Part shown: positions 1 through 6,417 of the stretch, one piece after another
Layout of the letters: each line of letters begins with the position of its first letter
Position numbering within the stretch: position 1 is the first letter of the stretch
DNA from: an uncultured Collinsella sp.
Lineage (GTDB): Bacteria; Actinomycetota; Coriobacteriia; Coriobacteriales; Coriobacteriaceae
Direction: 5' to 3'
Assembly (NCBI GenBank): GCA_958403205.1
Contig: CATXWM010000040.1
Coordinates: forward strand, 1 to 16,944
Length of the DNA stretch: 16,944 nucleotides
Notes under the pieces: generated by a model
What the model was told of the DNA's origin: nothing
Seen by the model: the letters and a program-made list of their open reading frames with translations, nothing else
Database searches by the model: none
Program-made: the position numbers and the translations under genes

Positions 1-317
1 ACGTGGCCAAGGAGATCCTGCACCTTCCCGGCGAGACCAACGAGGAGCTCATCGCTGCGCTCGTCCAGAAGATTCGCGACCTCAACGACCAGCTCAACAT
101 TCCGCAGTCCATCAAGGATTACGCGAATGGTGGCGTGAAGGTCGACGCCGAGAACCCGCAGATGGTTTCCGAGGAGGAGTTCCTCGCCAAGCTGCCCGAG
201 ATCGCCGCGAACGCCGAGCAGGACGCCTGCACGCCCGAGAACCCGCGTGAGACCAAGGCTGCCGACTTCGAGAAGATCCTCAAGGCCTGCTACTACGACA
301 CCGACATCGATTTCTAA
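1..317 (+). CDS. Iron-containing alcohol dehydrogenase, C-terminal end (probably AdhE-type), 5' partial
   Basis: The reading frame is open from the window edge and ends at TAA 315-317, so only about the last 105 residues are present. The GTG at position 3 is very probably an internal valine, because the reading frame continues off the window. The visible part is the all-helical C-terminal portion of group III (Fe2+) alcohol dehydrogenases. It has a helix leading to LNIPQSIKDY, then the family signature DACTPENPRE, and an end of the form YYDTDIDF. That ending resembles clostridial bifunctional acetaldehyde-CoA/alcohol dehydrogenases (AdhE), which reduce acetyl-CoA to ethanol and regenerate NAD+ in fermentation. 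A stand-alone Fe-ADH cannot be excluded, because the metal-ligand residues and any aldehyde dehydrogenase half lie upstream. A strong terminator follows directly. Confidence 0.65.
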   Translation, partial: VAKEILHLPGETNEELIAALVQKIRDLNDQLNIPQSIKDYANGGVKVDAENPQMVSEEEFLAKLPEIAANAEQDACTPENPRETKAADFEKILKACYYDTDIDF

Positions 318-339
318 TCGACTCTTGTTATCGTAACGA

Positions 340-378
340 GGGGCTCCGCACGTATCCGTACGGAGCCCCTTTCTTTTT
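340..378 (+). terminator. Intrinsic terminator after the AdhE-type gene
   Basis: A 9-bp perfect stem (GGGGCTCCG at 340-348 with CGGAGCCCC at 361-369) and a 12-nt loop are followed by a T-rich run at 370-378. It lies 22 bp after the stop codon. It ends only 17 bp before the gldA start, so gldA has almost no room for a promoter of its own downstream of it. Confidence 0.9.
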
Positions 379-395
379 TAGAGAATGGGATAGTT

Positions 396-1496
396 ATGGC
401 TGCAATTTTCAATAGCCCCAGCAAGTACATCCAGGGTCCGGACGAGCTCGCCAAGCTCGGCTCCTATGTCGAGCCGCTCGGCGCTAAGGCCCTCGTCATC
501 GTGACGCCTTCGGGCAAGAAGCGCGTCGGTGCCAAGATCGAGGGCGGCTTTGCCGAGGCCAAGGCCGAGCTGCTGTTTGAGGACTTTAACGGCGAGTGCT
601 CCAAGGGCGAGGTCGATCGCCTGGTTGCGCTCGCTCGCGACAACGGTTGCGACATCATCGTCGGCGTCGGTGGCGGCAAGATCCTCGACACCGCGAAGGC
701 CGTCGCCTATTACCTGGAGTCCCCGGTTATCATTTGCCCCACCATTGCCTCGACCGATGCACCGTGCTCGGCACTTTCGGTGCTTTACACCGATGACGGC
801 CAGTTCGATAAGTACCTCTTCCTTAAGGCAAACCCCAATATCGTCCTGATGGATACGACGGTTATCGCGGCGAGCCCGGTGCGCCTGACGGTTTCCGGTA
901 TGGGCGATGCGCTCGCAACCTACTTCGAGGCCCAGGCGACGCACGATGCCGACGGTGGTACTTGTGCCGGCGGCAAAGGCGGAATGGCCGGCCTGGCGCT
1001 CGCCAAGCTCTGCTACGAGACGCTTATGGCCGATGGCGTGAAGGCCAAGGTTGCGCTGGAGAAGGGTGCGCTCACGCCTGCCGTCGAGCACATCATTGAG
1101 GCCAACACGCTGCTTTCGGGCATTGGCTTTGAGAGCTCGGGCCTCGCTGCTGCTCATGCCATCCACAATGGCCTGACGATGCTGCCCGAGTGCCACAGCA
1201 TGTATCACGGCGAGAAGGTCGCCTTTGGCACTATCGTCCAGCTGGTACTCGAGGATGCTCCGACTGAGAAGCTTGAGGAAGTCTTGGGCTTCTGCATTGA
1301 GCTGGGCCTGCCGGTCACGATGAAGGAGCTGGGCGTTGCCGAGGTTACGCGCGAGAAGGCCATGATTGTTGCCGAGGCCGCGTGCGCGCCCGAGGACACC
1401 ATGTGCAACATGCCGTTTGAGGTGACGCCCGAGATGGTCGCAAACGCCATCCTGGGTGCCGACGCGCTGGGCCACTACTATCTCATGGATGAGTAA
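396..1496 (+). CDS. gldA: Glycerol dehydrogenase (GldA family)
   Basis: This 366-residue protein has the usual GldA length. The family oxidises glycerol to dihydroxyacetone with NAD+ in the cytoplasm, or runs in reverse to regenerate NAD+. The N-terminal Rossmann-like domain carries the NAD-binding motif GVGGGKILDTAKA at residues 90-102. The segment STDAPCSALSVLY at 119-131 lines the substrate pocket. The zinc ligands D171 (GMGDALATYFEA), H254 (AAAHAIHNGL) and H271 (MYHGEK) are all present and sit within a few positions of those in characterised bacterial GldA enzymes. The start at ATG 396 gives the normal GldA N-terminus, although only a weak purine-rich RBS (GAGAATGGGA) precedes it. It sits between two terminators, so it may be transcribed alone or by read-through from the upstream dehydrogenase. 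No dihydroxyacetone kinase is nearby, so the substrate is assigned by family only. Confidence 0.9.
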   Translation: MAAIFNSPSKYIQGPDELAKLGSYVEPLGAKALVIVTPSGKKRVGAKIEGGFAEAKAELLFEDFNGECSKGEVDRLVALARDNGCDIIVGVGGGKILDTAKAVAYYLESPVIICPTIASTDAPCSALSVLYTDDGQFDKYLFLKANPNIVLMDTTVIAASPVRLTVSGMGDALATYFEAQATHDADGGTCAGGKGGMAGLALAKLCYETLMADGVKAKVALEKGALTPAVEHIIEANTLLSGIGFESSGLAAAHAIHNGLTMLPECHSMYHGEKVAFGTIVQLVLEDAPTEKLEEVLGFCIELGLPVTMKELGVAEVTREKAMIVAEAACAPEDTMCNMPFEVTPEMVANAILGADALGHYYLMDE

Positions 1497-1510
1497 ATCA
1501 AGCTAAGGAA

Positions 1511-1544
1511 GGGGCAAAGCCAGCAGATGGCTTTGCCCCTTTTT
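1511..1544 (+). terminator. Intrinsic terminator after gldA
   Basis: A perfect 12-bp stem (GGGGCAAAGCCA at 1511-1522 with TGGCTTTGCCCC at 1528-1539) has a 5-nt loop and is followed by TTTTT at 1540-1544. This is a textbook Rho-independent terminator 14 bp after the gldA stop. Confidence 0.95.
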
Positions 1545-1548
1545 GCTA

Positions 1549-1579
1549 TGGTGCAAAGGGGTCAGGTTGCTTTGCACCA
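1549..1579. promoter_or_regulatory. 10-bp inverted repeat ahead of the gldA paralogue (candidate operator)
   Basis: TGGTGCAAAG at 1549-1558 and CTTTGCACCA at 1570-1579 are perfect inverted arms around an 11-bp spacer. No T-run follows, so it does not look like a second terminator. It lies 30 bp upstream of the next start codon. That position fits an operator or a leader hairpin for the second dehydrogenase. Confidence 0.4.
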
Positions 1580-1609
1580 ACTGTTGTTGATGAAAGGGCG
1601 GATTCTCGT

Positions 1610-2677
1610 ATGGCGCTTCCCATGGTTTATGGCGGTCCCGGTCGGTATGTTCAGGGGCCGGGTGAGCTTTCGCGCCAGGGCAGGTATTTGTCATGGTTGG
1701 GCTGCGCTGCCTATGTCTTGTTTGACCAGGGCACCGAGGATCGGCTGTGCAGGCAGATCGTCGATGGATTTCTGGACGAAGATCTAAGCGAGCCATTCTT
1801 TAAGATCTATAACGGTCCGTGTACGGAAGAGGCCGTTGTAAAAATGGCTAAGGAAGCCCGGGCTGAGTATTGCGACATGGTGGTGGGTATTGGCGGCGGC
1901 AAGATGCTCGATATCGCCAAGGCCGTTGCGTTTTATGCCGAGCTGCCGTTGTGCGTATGCCCCACGGCAGCTTCGATGGACGGTCCGTGCAGCGCGATTT
2001 CGGTGTTGTATCACGAGGATGGGTCGTTCGACCACTACCTGATGCTCGAGAAGAATCCAGACCTGGTCGTGGTCGATACCAACGTGGTCGCGGCGGCCCC
2101 ACTGCGTATGACGGTCGCTGGCATGGGCGATGCGCTGGCAACGTACTTCGAGGCGCGTTCGTGCGCCGCGGCGCACGGCGCCAACGAGCACGGTGGCGCG
2201 CCGGGGCACTTGGCCTTGGTTGCGGCTCGTGCCTGCTATGACACACTCATGGAGTGCGGCGTCGCTGCCAAGCGCGATCTCAAAAAGGGCCGTACATCGC
2301 CGGCAGTTGAGCGCCTGATTGAGTGCAATATTCTGCTCTCGGGCGTCGGCTTTGAGAGCGGTGGCTTGGCGTTGGCGCATGCCATCGCCAACGGGTTGAC
2401 GATCCTGCCCGAGTGCAAGGCCATGCATGGTGAGACCGTGGCATTTGGCTTGGTGGTGCAGCTGCTCCTGGAGCGTGCGCCCGAGCTTGATCAAGTGCTC
2501 GAGTTTTGCCAGCGCGTCGGTCTGCCGACGACGCTCGAAGAGCTGGGCCTTGGCGAGATTTCGGATGCCGACCTGATGAGCGTTGCGGACGCAACTTTTA
2601 AGAACGAGCGCAATATGGCTAACGAACAGGCCAAGATGACCAGACAAAAGCTCGTGCAGCTCATGCGCGAGGCATAG
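1610..2677 (+). CDS. Glycerol dehydrogenase paralogue (GldA-like, iron/zinc polyol dehydrogenase superfamily)
   Basis: This 355-residue protein is a clear paralogue of the upstream GldA along its whole length. The NAD motif GIGGGKMLDIAKA is at residues 93-105. The metal ligands are D174 (GMGDALATYFEA), H257 (ALAHAIANGL) and H273 (AMHGET), so it should be catalytically competent. Differences that could change substrate choice are SMDGPCSA in place of STDAPCSA in the active-site loop, a changed HSMYHGEK region (KAMHGET here), and a shorter, differently composed C-terminus rich in basic residues. ATG 1610 is used because it gives the family N-terminus and follows a purine-rich stretch (GAAAGGGCGG). 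A downstream in-frame ATG at residue 5 is a weaker option. The substrate may be glycerol, another small diol or a related carbonyl, and the sequence alone does not say which. Confidence 0.85.
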   Translation: MALPMVYGGPGRYVQGPGELSRQGRYLSWLGCAAYVLFDQGTEDRLCRQIVDGFLDEDLSEPFFKIYNGPCTEEAVVKMAKEARAEYCDMVVGIGGGKMLDIAKAVAFYAELPLCVCPTAASMDGPCSAISVLYHEDGSFDHYLMLEKNPDLVVVDTNVVAAAPLRMTVAGMGDALATYFEARSCAAAHGANEHGGAPGHLALVAARACYDTLMECGVAAKRDLKKGRTSPAVERLIECNILLSGVGFESGGLALAHAIANGLTILPECKAMHGETVAFGLVVQLLLERAPELDQVLEFCQRVGLPTTLEELGLGEISDADLMSVADATFKNERNMANEQAKMTRQKLVQLMREA

Positions 2678-2757
2678 CTTGGCGCTTGATCGACCTTGTG
2701 CAATCGAGGCAGCGATAGGCCATGGACTATTTGCCGCAAAGATGAGCCGCGTGTAAT

Positions 2758-2788
2758 TTGCCCGAGGCGTGGGCCGATAGCGTATCAT
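2758..2788 (+). promoter_or_regulatory. Possible promoter for the ferredoxin-like gene
   Basis: A good -10 (TATCAT, 2783-2788) lies 40 bp before the start codon. A partial -35 (TTGCCC, 2758-2763) sits 19 bp upstream of it, which is slightly longer than ideal spacing. No terminator is visible between the upstream dehydrogenase (stop at 2677) and this site. Confidence 0.35.
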
Positions 2789-2828
2789 TATCTCTTGCTT
2801 GTTTGCACTGCTCAGGGAGGGGCCGCGC

Positions 2829-4082
2829 ATGGCGCAGGAACACGATCTGTTTGATGACATTATCGAGATCAGCAAGGGTTTCGATTTTCTTAAAAACCCG
2901 CTTGGCGGCGTGACCGATGCACTCGATCCGTCGGCGCCGCAGTGGAATCCTGCCGACTACAAGGAGCGCCCGCGCGGCAATACCATTCCGTGCCTGACCT
3001 GCAAAAACGAAAAGAGCGGCTGCACCGCGTGCATGGACGTGTGCCCGGTCAACGCTATCGAGGTCGAGGAAGACGCCATTGAGATCCTCGACTCCTGTCG
3101 CAAGTGCGGCCTGTGCGCCGCTGCCTGTCCGACCGAGGCGATCATCTCGCCGCGCCTGGCGCCCAAAAACCTGTATGACGACATTGTCTCGGCGGCAACG
3201 AGCCACGAGACCGCCTACGTCACTTGCACGCGCGCCCTCAAGCGCATGCCGCGCGAGAACGAGGTCGTCGTCGCCTGCGTGGGCGATATTACGGCCGAGA
3301 CCTGGTTCTCGGTACTGGCGGACTATCCCAACGTGAGTGTGTACCTGCCGTTGGGCGTGTGCGATAAATGCCGCAACACCGGCGGTGAGGATATTCTGGG
3401 CGAAGCAATTGCGAAGGCCGAGGAGTGGTCTGGCACGGGTATGGGCCTGGAGGTTGACCCCAAGAGCCTCAAGTGCCATAAGCTTCGCGAGTACGAGCGC
3501 AAGGAGTACATGGAAAAGATCGCCCGCACGACGGGCCTGACGGTGACCAAGCTCAACCCGGCGACGGCGGCGCTGGCCTCGGTGACGCAAAAGCTCAAGG
3601 CCCATCGCCATCAGATTACCCAGTTGGAGCGCACGCTCAACACCATGTGCGGCACCACGACAACCAAGCGTCGCCGTTCGCTCACGCATGGGCGGCAGCT
3701 GGTGCTCTCGACGCTGCAAAACCACCCCGAGCTTGCCCAGAACATGCAGGTGAGTACGCCGGAGTGCGATTTTGACAAGTGCACGTCGTGCGGCGAGTGC
3801 GTCAATGTATGCCCCACGTTCGCCTGCGATTTGGTGGGAAGCGGCCGCTTTGCGTTGGAGTCCACGTATTGCCTGGGTTGCGGAGCCTGCGTCAAGGTGT
3901 GTCCCGAGCATGCGCTTAAGTTGGTTGAGCATGATGCATCCAACCTGGTCGTTGTCGATCCCGAGGCCGAGGAAAAGGCCGCCCAGAAGGCGAAGGCTCA
4001 CGAAGAAGCTGAGAAGGTCAAGGCCGAGGCAAAGGCCAAGCTGGACAAGATGCTCGATCAGGTGGAGAAACTCGCGGACTAG
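2829..4082 (+). CDS. Multi-cluster 4Fe-4S ferredoxin-type protein
   Basis: This 417-residue cytoplasmic protein has no signal peptide and no membrane segment. ATG 2829 is chosen because CAGGGAGGGG lies at good spacing before it. The longer TTG-start reading from 2799 would place that RBS inside the gene. Two adjacent 4Fe-4S motifs are at C55/C58/C65/C68/C72 and C90/C93/C96/C100. Two more are at C318/C321/C324/C328 and C348/C351/C354/C358. The middle domain has C133, C150 and GVCDKC (C178, C181), which recalls electron-transfer subunits of heterodisulfide-reductase/hydrogenase type, but the match is loose. The last ~45 residues are a Lys/Glu/Ala-rich charged helix, likely a coiled coil. It probably shuttles low-potential electrons to a redox partner that is not encoded here. 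I do not recognise a named family. Confidence 0.8.
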   Translation: MAQEHDLFDDIIEISKGFDFLKNPLGGVTDALDPSAPQWNPADYKERPRGNTIPCLTCKNEKSGCTACMDVCPVNAIEVEEDAIEILDSCRKCGLCAAACPTEAIISPRLAPKNLYDDIVSAATSHETAYVTCTRALKRMPRENEVVVACVGDITAETWFSVLADYPNVSVYLPLGVCDKCRNTGGEDILGEAIAKAEEWSGTGMGLEVDPKSLKCHKLREYERKEYMEKIARTTGLTVTKLNPATAALASVTQKLKAHRHQITQLERTLNTMCGTTTTKRRRSLTHGRQLVLSTLQNHPELAQNMQVSTPECDFDKCTSCGECVNVCPTFACDLVGSGRFALESTYCLGCGACVKVCPEHALKLVEHDASNLVVVDPEAEEKAAQKAKAHEEAEKVKAEAKAKLDKMLDQVEKLAD

Positions 4083-4101
4083 CTAAAAGAGCGTAAATGA
4101 T

Positions 4102-4132
4102 GGCCGGTGGGACAGGTACTGCCCCACCGGCC
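4102..4132 (+). terminator. GC-rich hairpin after the ferredoxin-like gene (terminator-like, no T-run)
   Basis: GGCCGGTGGG (4102-4111) pairs with CCCACCGGCC (4123-4132) around an 11-nt loop, 19 bp after the stop. On the + strand it is followed by six A residues rather than T, so it is at best a weak terminator or an mRNA 3'-end stabiliser. Confidence 0.45.
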
Positions 4133-4204
4133 AAAAAAGTTGCGGTGGAATAGTTCCTGTTTTGCCCTTAAGCTGGCCATTCTAGGAACTATTCCACCGC
4201 AACT
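4133..4204 (-). terminator. Long-stem intrinsic terminator for gntR (21-bp perfect inverted repeat)
   Basis: The arms at 4138-4158 and 4184-4204 are perfect reverse complements over 21 bp and enclose a 25-nt loop. Read on the - strand, the stem is followed at once by a run of T (A run on + at 4133-4138). This makes it a Rho-independent terminator for the regulator gene, which ends at 4214. The stem is about twice the usual length, so the element may have begun as a palindromic repeat. Confidence 0.8.
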
Positions 4205-4213
4205 AATAGATGG

Positions 4214-4969
4214 TTAGCTCATACTGCTCTGATGGGTCTCGCTGCCGTTATTGCGGCGGGTGACTGTTTCGTGGAGTAAAAAGAAGCTGGGAACCTGCTT
4301 TGTCTCGGTGTATTCCATAAGGATGCCGTCGGCGTTGTAGGTCTGTCCGCGTACAACGGCGAGTGCGTTAAAGTCGTCGAGATCGAGCACGCGCGCATCT
4401 TCGGGCGTGGGATGCTCAATTGTTACATCGCGTTTGCCCGTGGCAATCTTAATGCCAAGGCCTTCTTCGAGGTAACGATAGATCGAGTCGTTGACAATCT
4501 CGGGTGTCAGCCCCGGTACCTGTGAGCTTAGGTAATAGGAGTCGTCGGAGCACACGGCCCGTCCGTCTGCATAACGGATGCGTTTGGCACGTGTGAGCTC
4601 ACAGCCTTCGGGAAACCCGGTAATCTTGGAGAGCGCCTTGTTGCAGACGAGGAGCTCAAAGACAGTGGTAACCGTTTTGAGCTCAAAGCCTCGGCTGGCT
4701 GCGATTTCCTTAAAGGTCTCGAGTCCGCCGCCGCCACGACTCGTCTCGTCACTGATGTTGCGAATGACGCGCATGCCTTTGCCTTGCTGGGGGAGCACGT
4801 AGCCATCTGCCGCAAGCATCGAGATGGCGCGACGGACCGTCATGCGCGAACAGCCAAACAGCTGCGTGAGTTCAGTCTCCGAAGGCAGATAGCTTAGATA
4901 GGCGTATGTGCCGTCGTCAATCGACTGCTTCACGTTGTCATAAATGGTTTGGAAGATGGCTCGCGCCAT
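4214..4969 (-). CDS. GntR-family (HutC/UTRA) transcriptional regulator, TreR-like
   Basis: This 251-residue protein has the usual size for the HutC subfamily. Residues 1-65 form a winged helix-turn-helix, with YLPSETELTQLFGCSRMTVRRAI as the recognition region (quoted in part: PSETELTQLFGCSRMTVRRA). Residues ~85-235 are a UTRA effector domain. Its pattern (LETFKE, SIYRYLEE, LAVVRGQTY, YTETK) resembles trehalose-operon repressor TreR, which binds a phosphorylated disaccharide. A strong RBS (AGGAG) precedes the ATG. The gene follows the MDR dehydrogenase by 65 bp on the same strand, and their shared promoter faces the PTS operon. It is therefore the likely local repressor of both operons and of itself, acting through the palindromes at 6107-6141 and 6257-6272. 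The true inducer (a phospho-alpha-glucoside) is inferred. Confidence 0.85.
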   Translation of the reverse strand: MARAIFQTIYDNVKQSIDDGTYAYLSYLPSETELTQLFGCSRMTVRRAISMLAADGYVLPQQGKGMRVIRNISDETSRGGGGLETFKEIAASRGFELKTVTTVFELLVCNKALSKITGFPEGCELTRAKRIRYADGRAVCSDDSYYLSSQVPGLTPEIVNDSIYRYLEEGLGIKIATGKRDVTIEHPTPEDARVLDLDDFNALAVVRGQTYNADGILMEYTETKQVPSFFLLHETVTRRNNGSETHQSSMS

Positions 4970-4989
4970 GACGGTCTCCTAGAGCTGAG

Positions 4990-5021
4990 TGCGCGAGCGG
5001 CGGATGAGGACTGCTCGCGCA
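4990..5021 (-). other. Intercistronic hairpin between the MDR dehydrogenase gene and gntR
   Basis: TGCGCGAGC (4990-4998) is a perfect 9-bp complement of GCTCGCGCA (5013-5021) with a 14-nt loop. It lies in the 65-bp gap between the dehydrogenase stop and the gntR RBS. No T-run follows on the - strand. It could be an mRNA-processing or stability element that sets different expression of the two cistrons. Confidence 0.4.
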
Positions 5022-5034
5022 GGTGTCGATTGAT

Positions 5035-6060
5035 TTACTTGCTGGGGTCGATTATATATTTACCCATGGCACGCAGAGCTGGGTCTGACAGGATGGCGCC
5101 GAGTTCGTCGAGGGAAGCCACCTTGGCGACCATCGAGGATACGTCGAGCCTGCCAGAGTCGATGAGCTCGAGCGCGCGACGCTGCGTATAAGGGTTGATG
5201 TAGGACGAGGTAAGCACAAGCTCCTTCTGGAAGACCTCGAAGGGCTTGACGGTGATTGTCTCATCGGGCTTGGTGAGGCCGAACATCATGACCGTAGCCT
5301 TGTGGCCGGCGATCTGGATGGCCTGCTCGATGGTGACGGGCTTGCCAACACACTCGATAACGACATCGACGTTGCCGACGCCCTCCTGCTTCAGGCGGGC
5401 CGGGACGTCCTCGTGGATGGAATCAATTGCCAGGTCGGCGCCGAGTTTGAGCGCAACCTCGCGCTTGCCTTCGACAGGCTCGAGCAAAACGACTTTGGTG
5501 GCGCCGGCGTTTTTAGCAAGCTGCATCATGAGCAGACCGATCATGCCACCGCCGATAACGACAACTGTGCTGCCGGGCTTGATGTTGCACATATCGATGC
5601 CGTGCAGGCAGCAGGCGACGGGCTCGGTCATAGCACCCTGCTCAAAGCTGGTGTGATCGCCCAACTTGTAGACTTGCTGCATATCGACGGAGCAGTACTC
5701 GGCAAAGCCGCCGTTAACGGTGGTGCCGTAGCCGGTCATATGCTCGCAGTAGTGGTTGATTCCGTCACGGCAGGGTTCGCAGCAGCCGCAGGGATGGTTT
5801 GGGTCGATGCACACGCGATCGCCCGGTTTAAAGTCGGCGACGTCGCTGCCCACGGCCTCGACAACGCCCGCAAACTCATGACCAAGGATTGTGGGCGGGG
5901 TAACGTCGGCTGCGCCCTTGTCGCCTTCATAGATATGCACGTCGGTGCCGCAGACGCCGCAAGCTTTGACGTTGATCAGAACGTCACGCTTGCCCACGGC
6001 CGGTTTTGTCGAATCCTCGACCCTGAGATCGTGCTTTCCATAGAAGACCGCGCTTTTCAT
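5035..6060 (-). CDS. Zinc-dependent MDR alcohol/polyol dehydrogenase (sorbitol dehydrogenase-like)
   Basis: This 341-residue medium-chain dehydrogenase has both zinc sites. The catalytic ligands are C37, H61-E62 and E146. The structural Cys set is C91, C94, C97 and C105 in the CxxCxxC...C lobe. The Rossmann motif VVVIGGGMIG is at residues 166-175, and E194 at the end of the second strand indicates NAD(H) rather than NADP(H). The family includes sorbitol, threonine and butanediol dehydrogenases, and the exact substrate cannot be read from the sequence. AAGGAG precedes ATG 6060. It is the first gene of an operon with gntR and diverges from an alpha-glucoside PTS/GH4 operon. That context suggests it oxidises a polyol or sugar released from the transported glycoside, for example sorbitol from maltitol-type substrates; this is inference. 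Confidence 0.85.
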   Translation of the reverse strand: MKSAVFYGKHDLRVEDSTKPAVGKRDVLINVKACGVCGTDVHIYEGDKGAADVTPPTILGHEFAGVVEAVGSDVADFKPGDRVCIDPNHPCGCCEPCRDGINHYCEHMTGYGTTVNGGFAEYCSVDMQQVYKLGDHTSFEQGAMTEPVACCLHGIDMCNIKPGSTVVVIGGGMIGLLMMQLAKNAGATKVVLLEPVEGKREVALKLGADLAIDSIHEDVPARLKQEGVGNVDVVIECVGKPVTIEQAIQIAGHKATVMMFGLTKPDETITVKPFEVFQKELVLTSSYINPYTQRRALELIDSGRLDVSSMVAKVASLDELGAILSDPALRAMGKYIIDPSK

Positions 6061-6096
6061 GGTGACTCCTTAACGTGGCGGTGAATGTTGTAATGA

Positions 6097-6125
6097 AGTA
6101 TAGGCATGTCTATAGATATAGACAA
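6097..6125 (-). promoter_or_regulatory. Promoter of the MDR dehydrogenase-gntR operon
   Basis: On the - strand TTGTCT (-35, 6120-6125) and TATACT (-10, 6097-6102) are spaced exactly 17 bp apart, a near-consensus vegetative promoter. The -10 lies 37 bp upstream of the start codon. The palindrome at 6107-6124 fills the spacer and overlaps the -35, which is the ideal position for repression. Confidence 0.75.
6107..6124. promoter_or_regulatory. Candidate GntR operator O1
   Basis: TGTCTATAGATATAGACA is an inverted repeat of two 8-bp arms around a 2-bp centre. It overlaps the promoter of the dehydrogenase-gntR operon, so binding there would give autoregulation. Its half-site TAGACAAG-like edge resembles the other two sites in this intergenic region. 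Confidence 0.65.
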
Positions 6126-6141
6126 GCACATCTAGACAAGT
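6126..6141. promoter_or_regulatory. Candidate GntR operator O2 (imperfect)
   Basis: GCACATCTAGACAAGT matches the perfect O3 palindrome at 12 of 16 positions, with the core ATCTAGA kept. It directly abuts the -35 of the dehydrogenase promoter, next to O1, and could support cooperative binding. Confidence 0.5.
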
Positions 6142-6206
6142 TGAAAAGAAATATAGATTGCAGCCATCAGCTATGTCAGATTTAGCAGGCGAAATACTGG
6201 AGTTAT

Positions 6207-6236
6207 ACCGTTTACGGCCAATAATCGACCGTTTAC
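6207..6236 (+). repeat. Two direct repeats of ACCGTTTAC, 21 bp apart
   Basis: ACCGTTTAC occurs at 6207-6215 and again at 6228-6236, two helical turns apart start to start. The pair lies about 40-70 bp upstream of the -10 of the PTS promoter, where an activator would bind. That promoter has no good -35. This is a candidate activator site; the protein is unknown. Confidence 0.4.
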
Positions 6237-6256
6237 CGACCGTAGTATTTACGCTA

Positions 6257-6272
6257 ACTTATCTAGATAAGT
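6257..6272. promoter_or_regulatory. Candidate GntR operator O3 at the PTS promoter
   Basis: ACTTATCTAGATAAGT is a perfect 16-bp palindrome. It ends 2 bp before a -10 hexamer (TATGAT, 6275-6280), so bound repressor would block RNA polymerase at the EIICB promoter. The symmetric CTTATCTAGATAAG form is typical of GntR/HutC operators. Confidence 0.7.
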
Positions 6273-6274
6273 GA

Positions 6275-6280
6275 TATGAT
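6275..6280 (+). promoter_or_regulatory. -10 element of the alpha-glucoside PTS operon
   Basis: TATGAT matches the -10 consensus at 5 of 6 positions and lies directly downstream of operator O3. No good -35 is found at 16-18 bp upstream, which suggests dependence on an activator. It would give a leader of about 130 nt before the EIICB start at 6418. Confidence 0.5.
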
Positions 6281-6417
6281 AAAAATGGAAGCGCAAGAAG
6301 TCAGGGAAGCGGGCCCACCCGTCCTATTGCACGAGGTACACGCAAACGGCGCGTCTGCGGTCTCGAGTGAAGCCAAAACCGCAGTCGCTCCGAATGAAGA
6401 GAGGGGGATTCCCCGTC

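Noticed and set aside
378..1475. Long antisense ORF (365 codons) opposite gldA
   Set aside because: It is in antisense to a gene with complete GldA motifs, shows no family motif and has the low-complexity look of a reversed high-GC gene. The same holds for long antisense frames at 2727-4001, 7942-9744, 9560-10711 and 13372-14766.
5302..6084. + strand ORF of 260 codons opposite the MDR dehydrogenase
   Set aside because: It mirrors the Zn-dehydrogenase coding strand and runs into its promoter region; no domain is recognisable.
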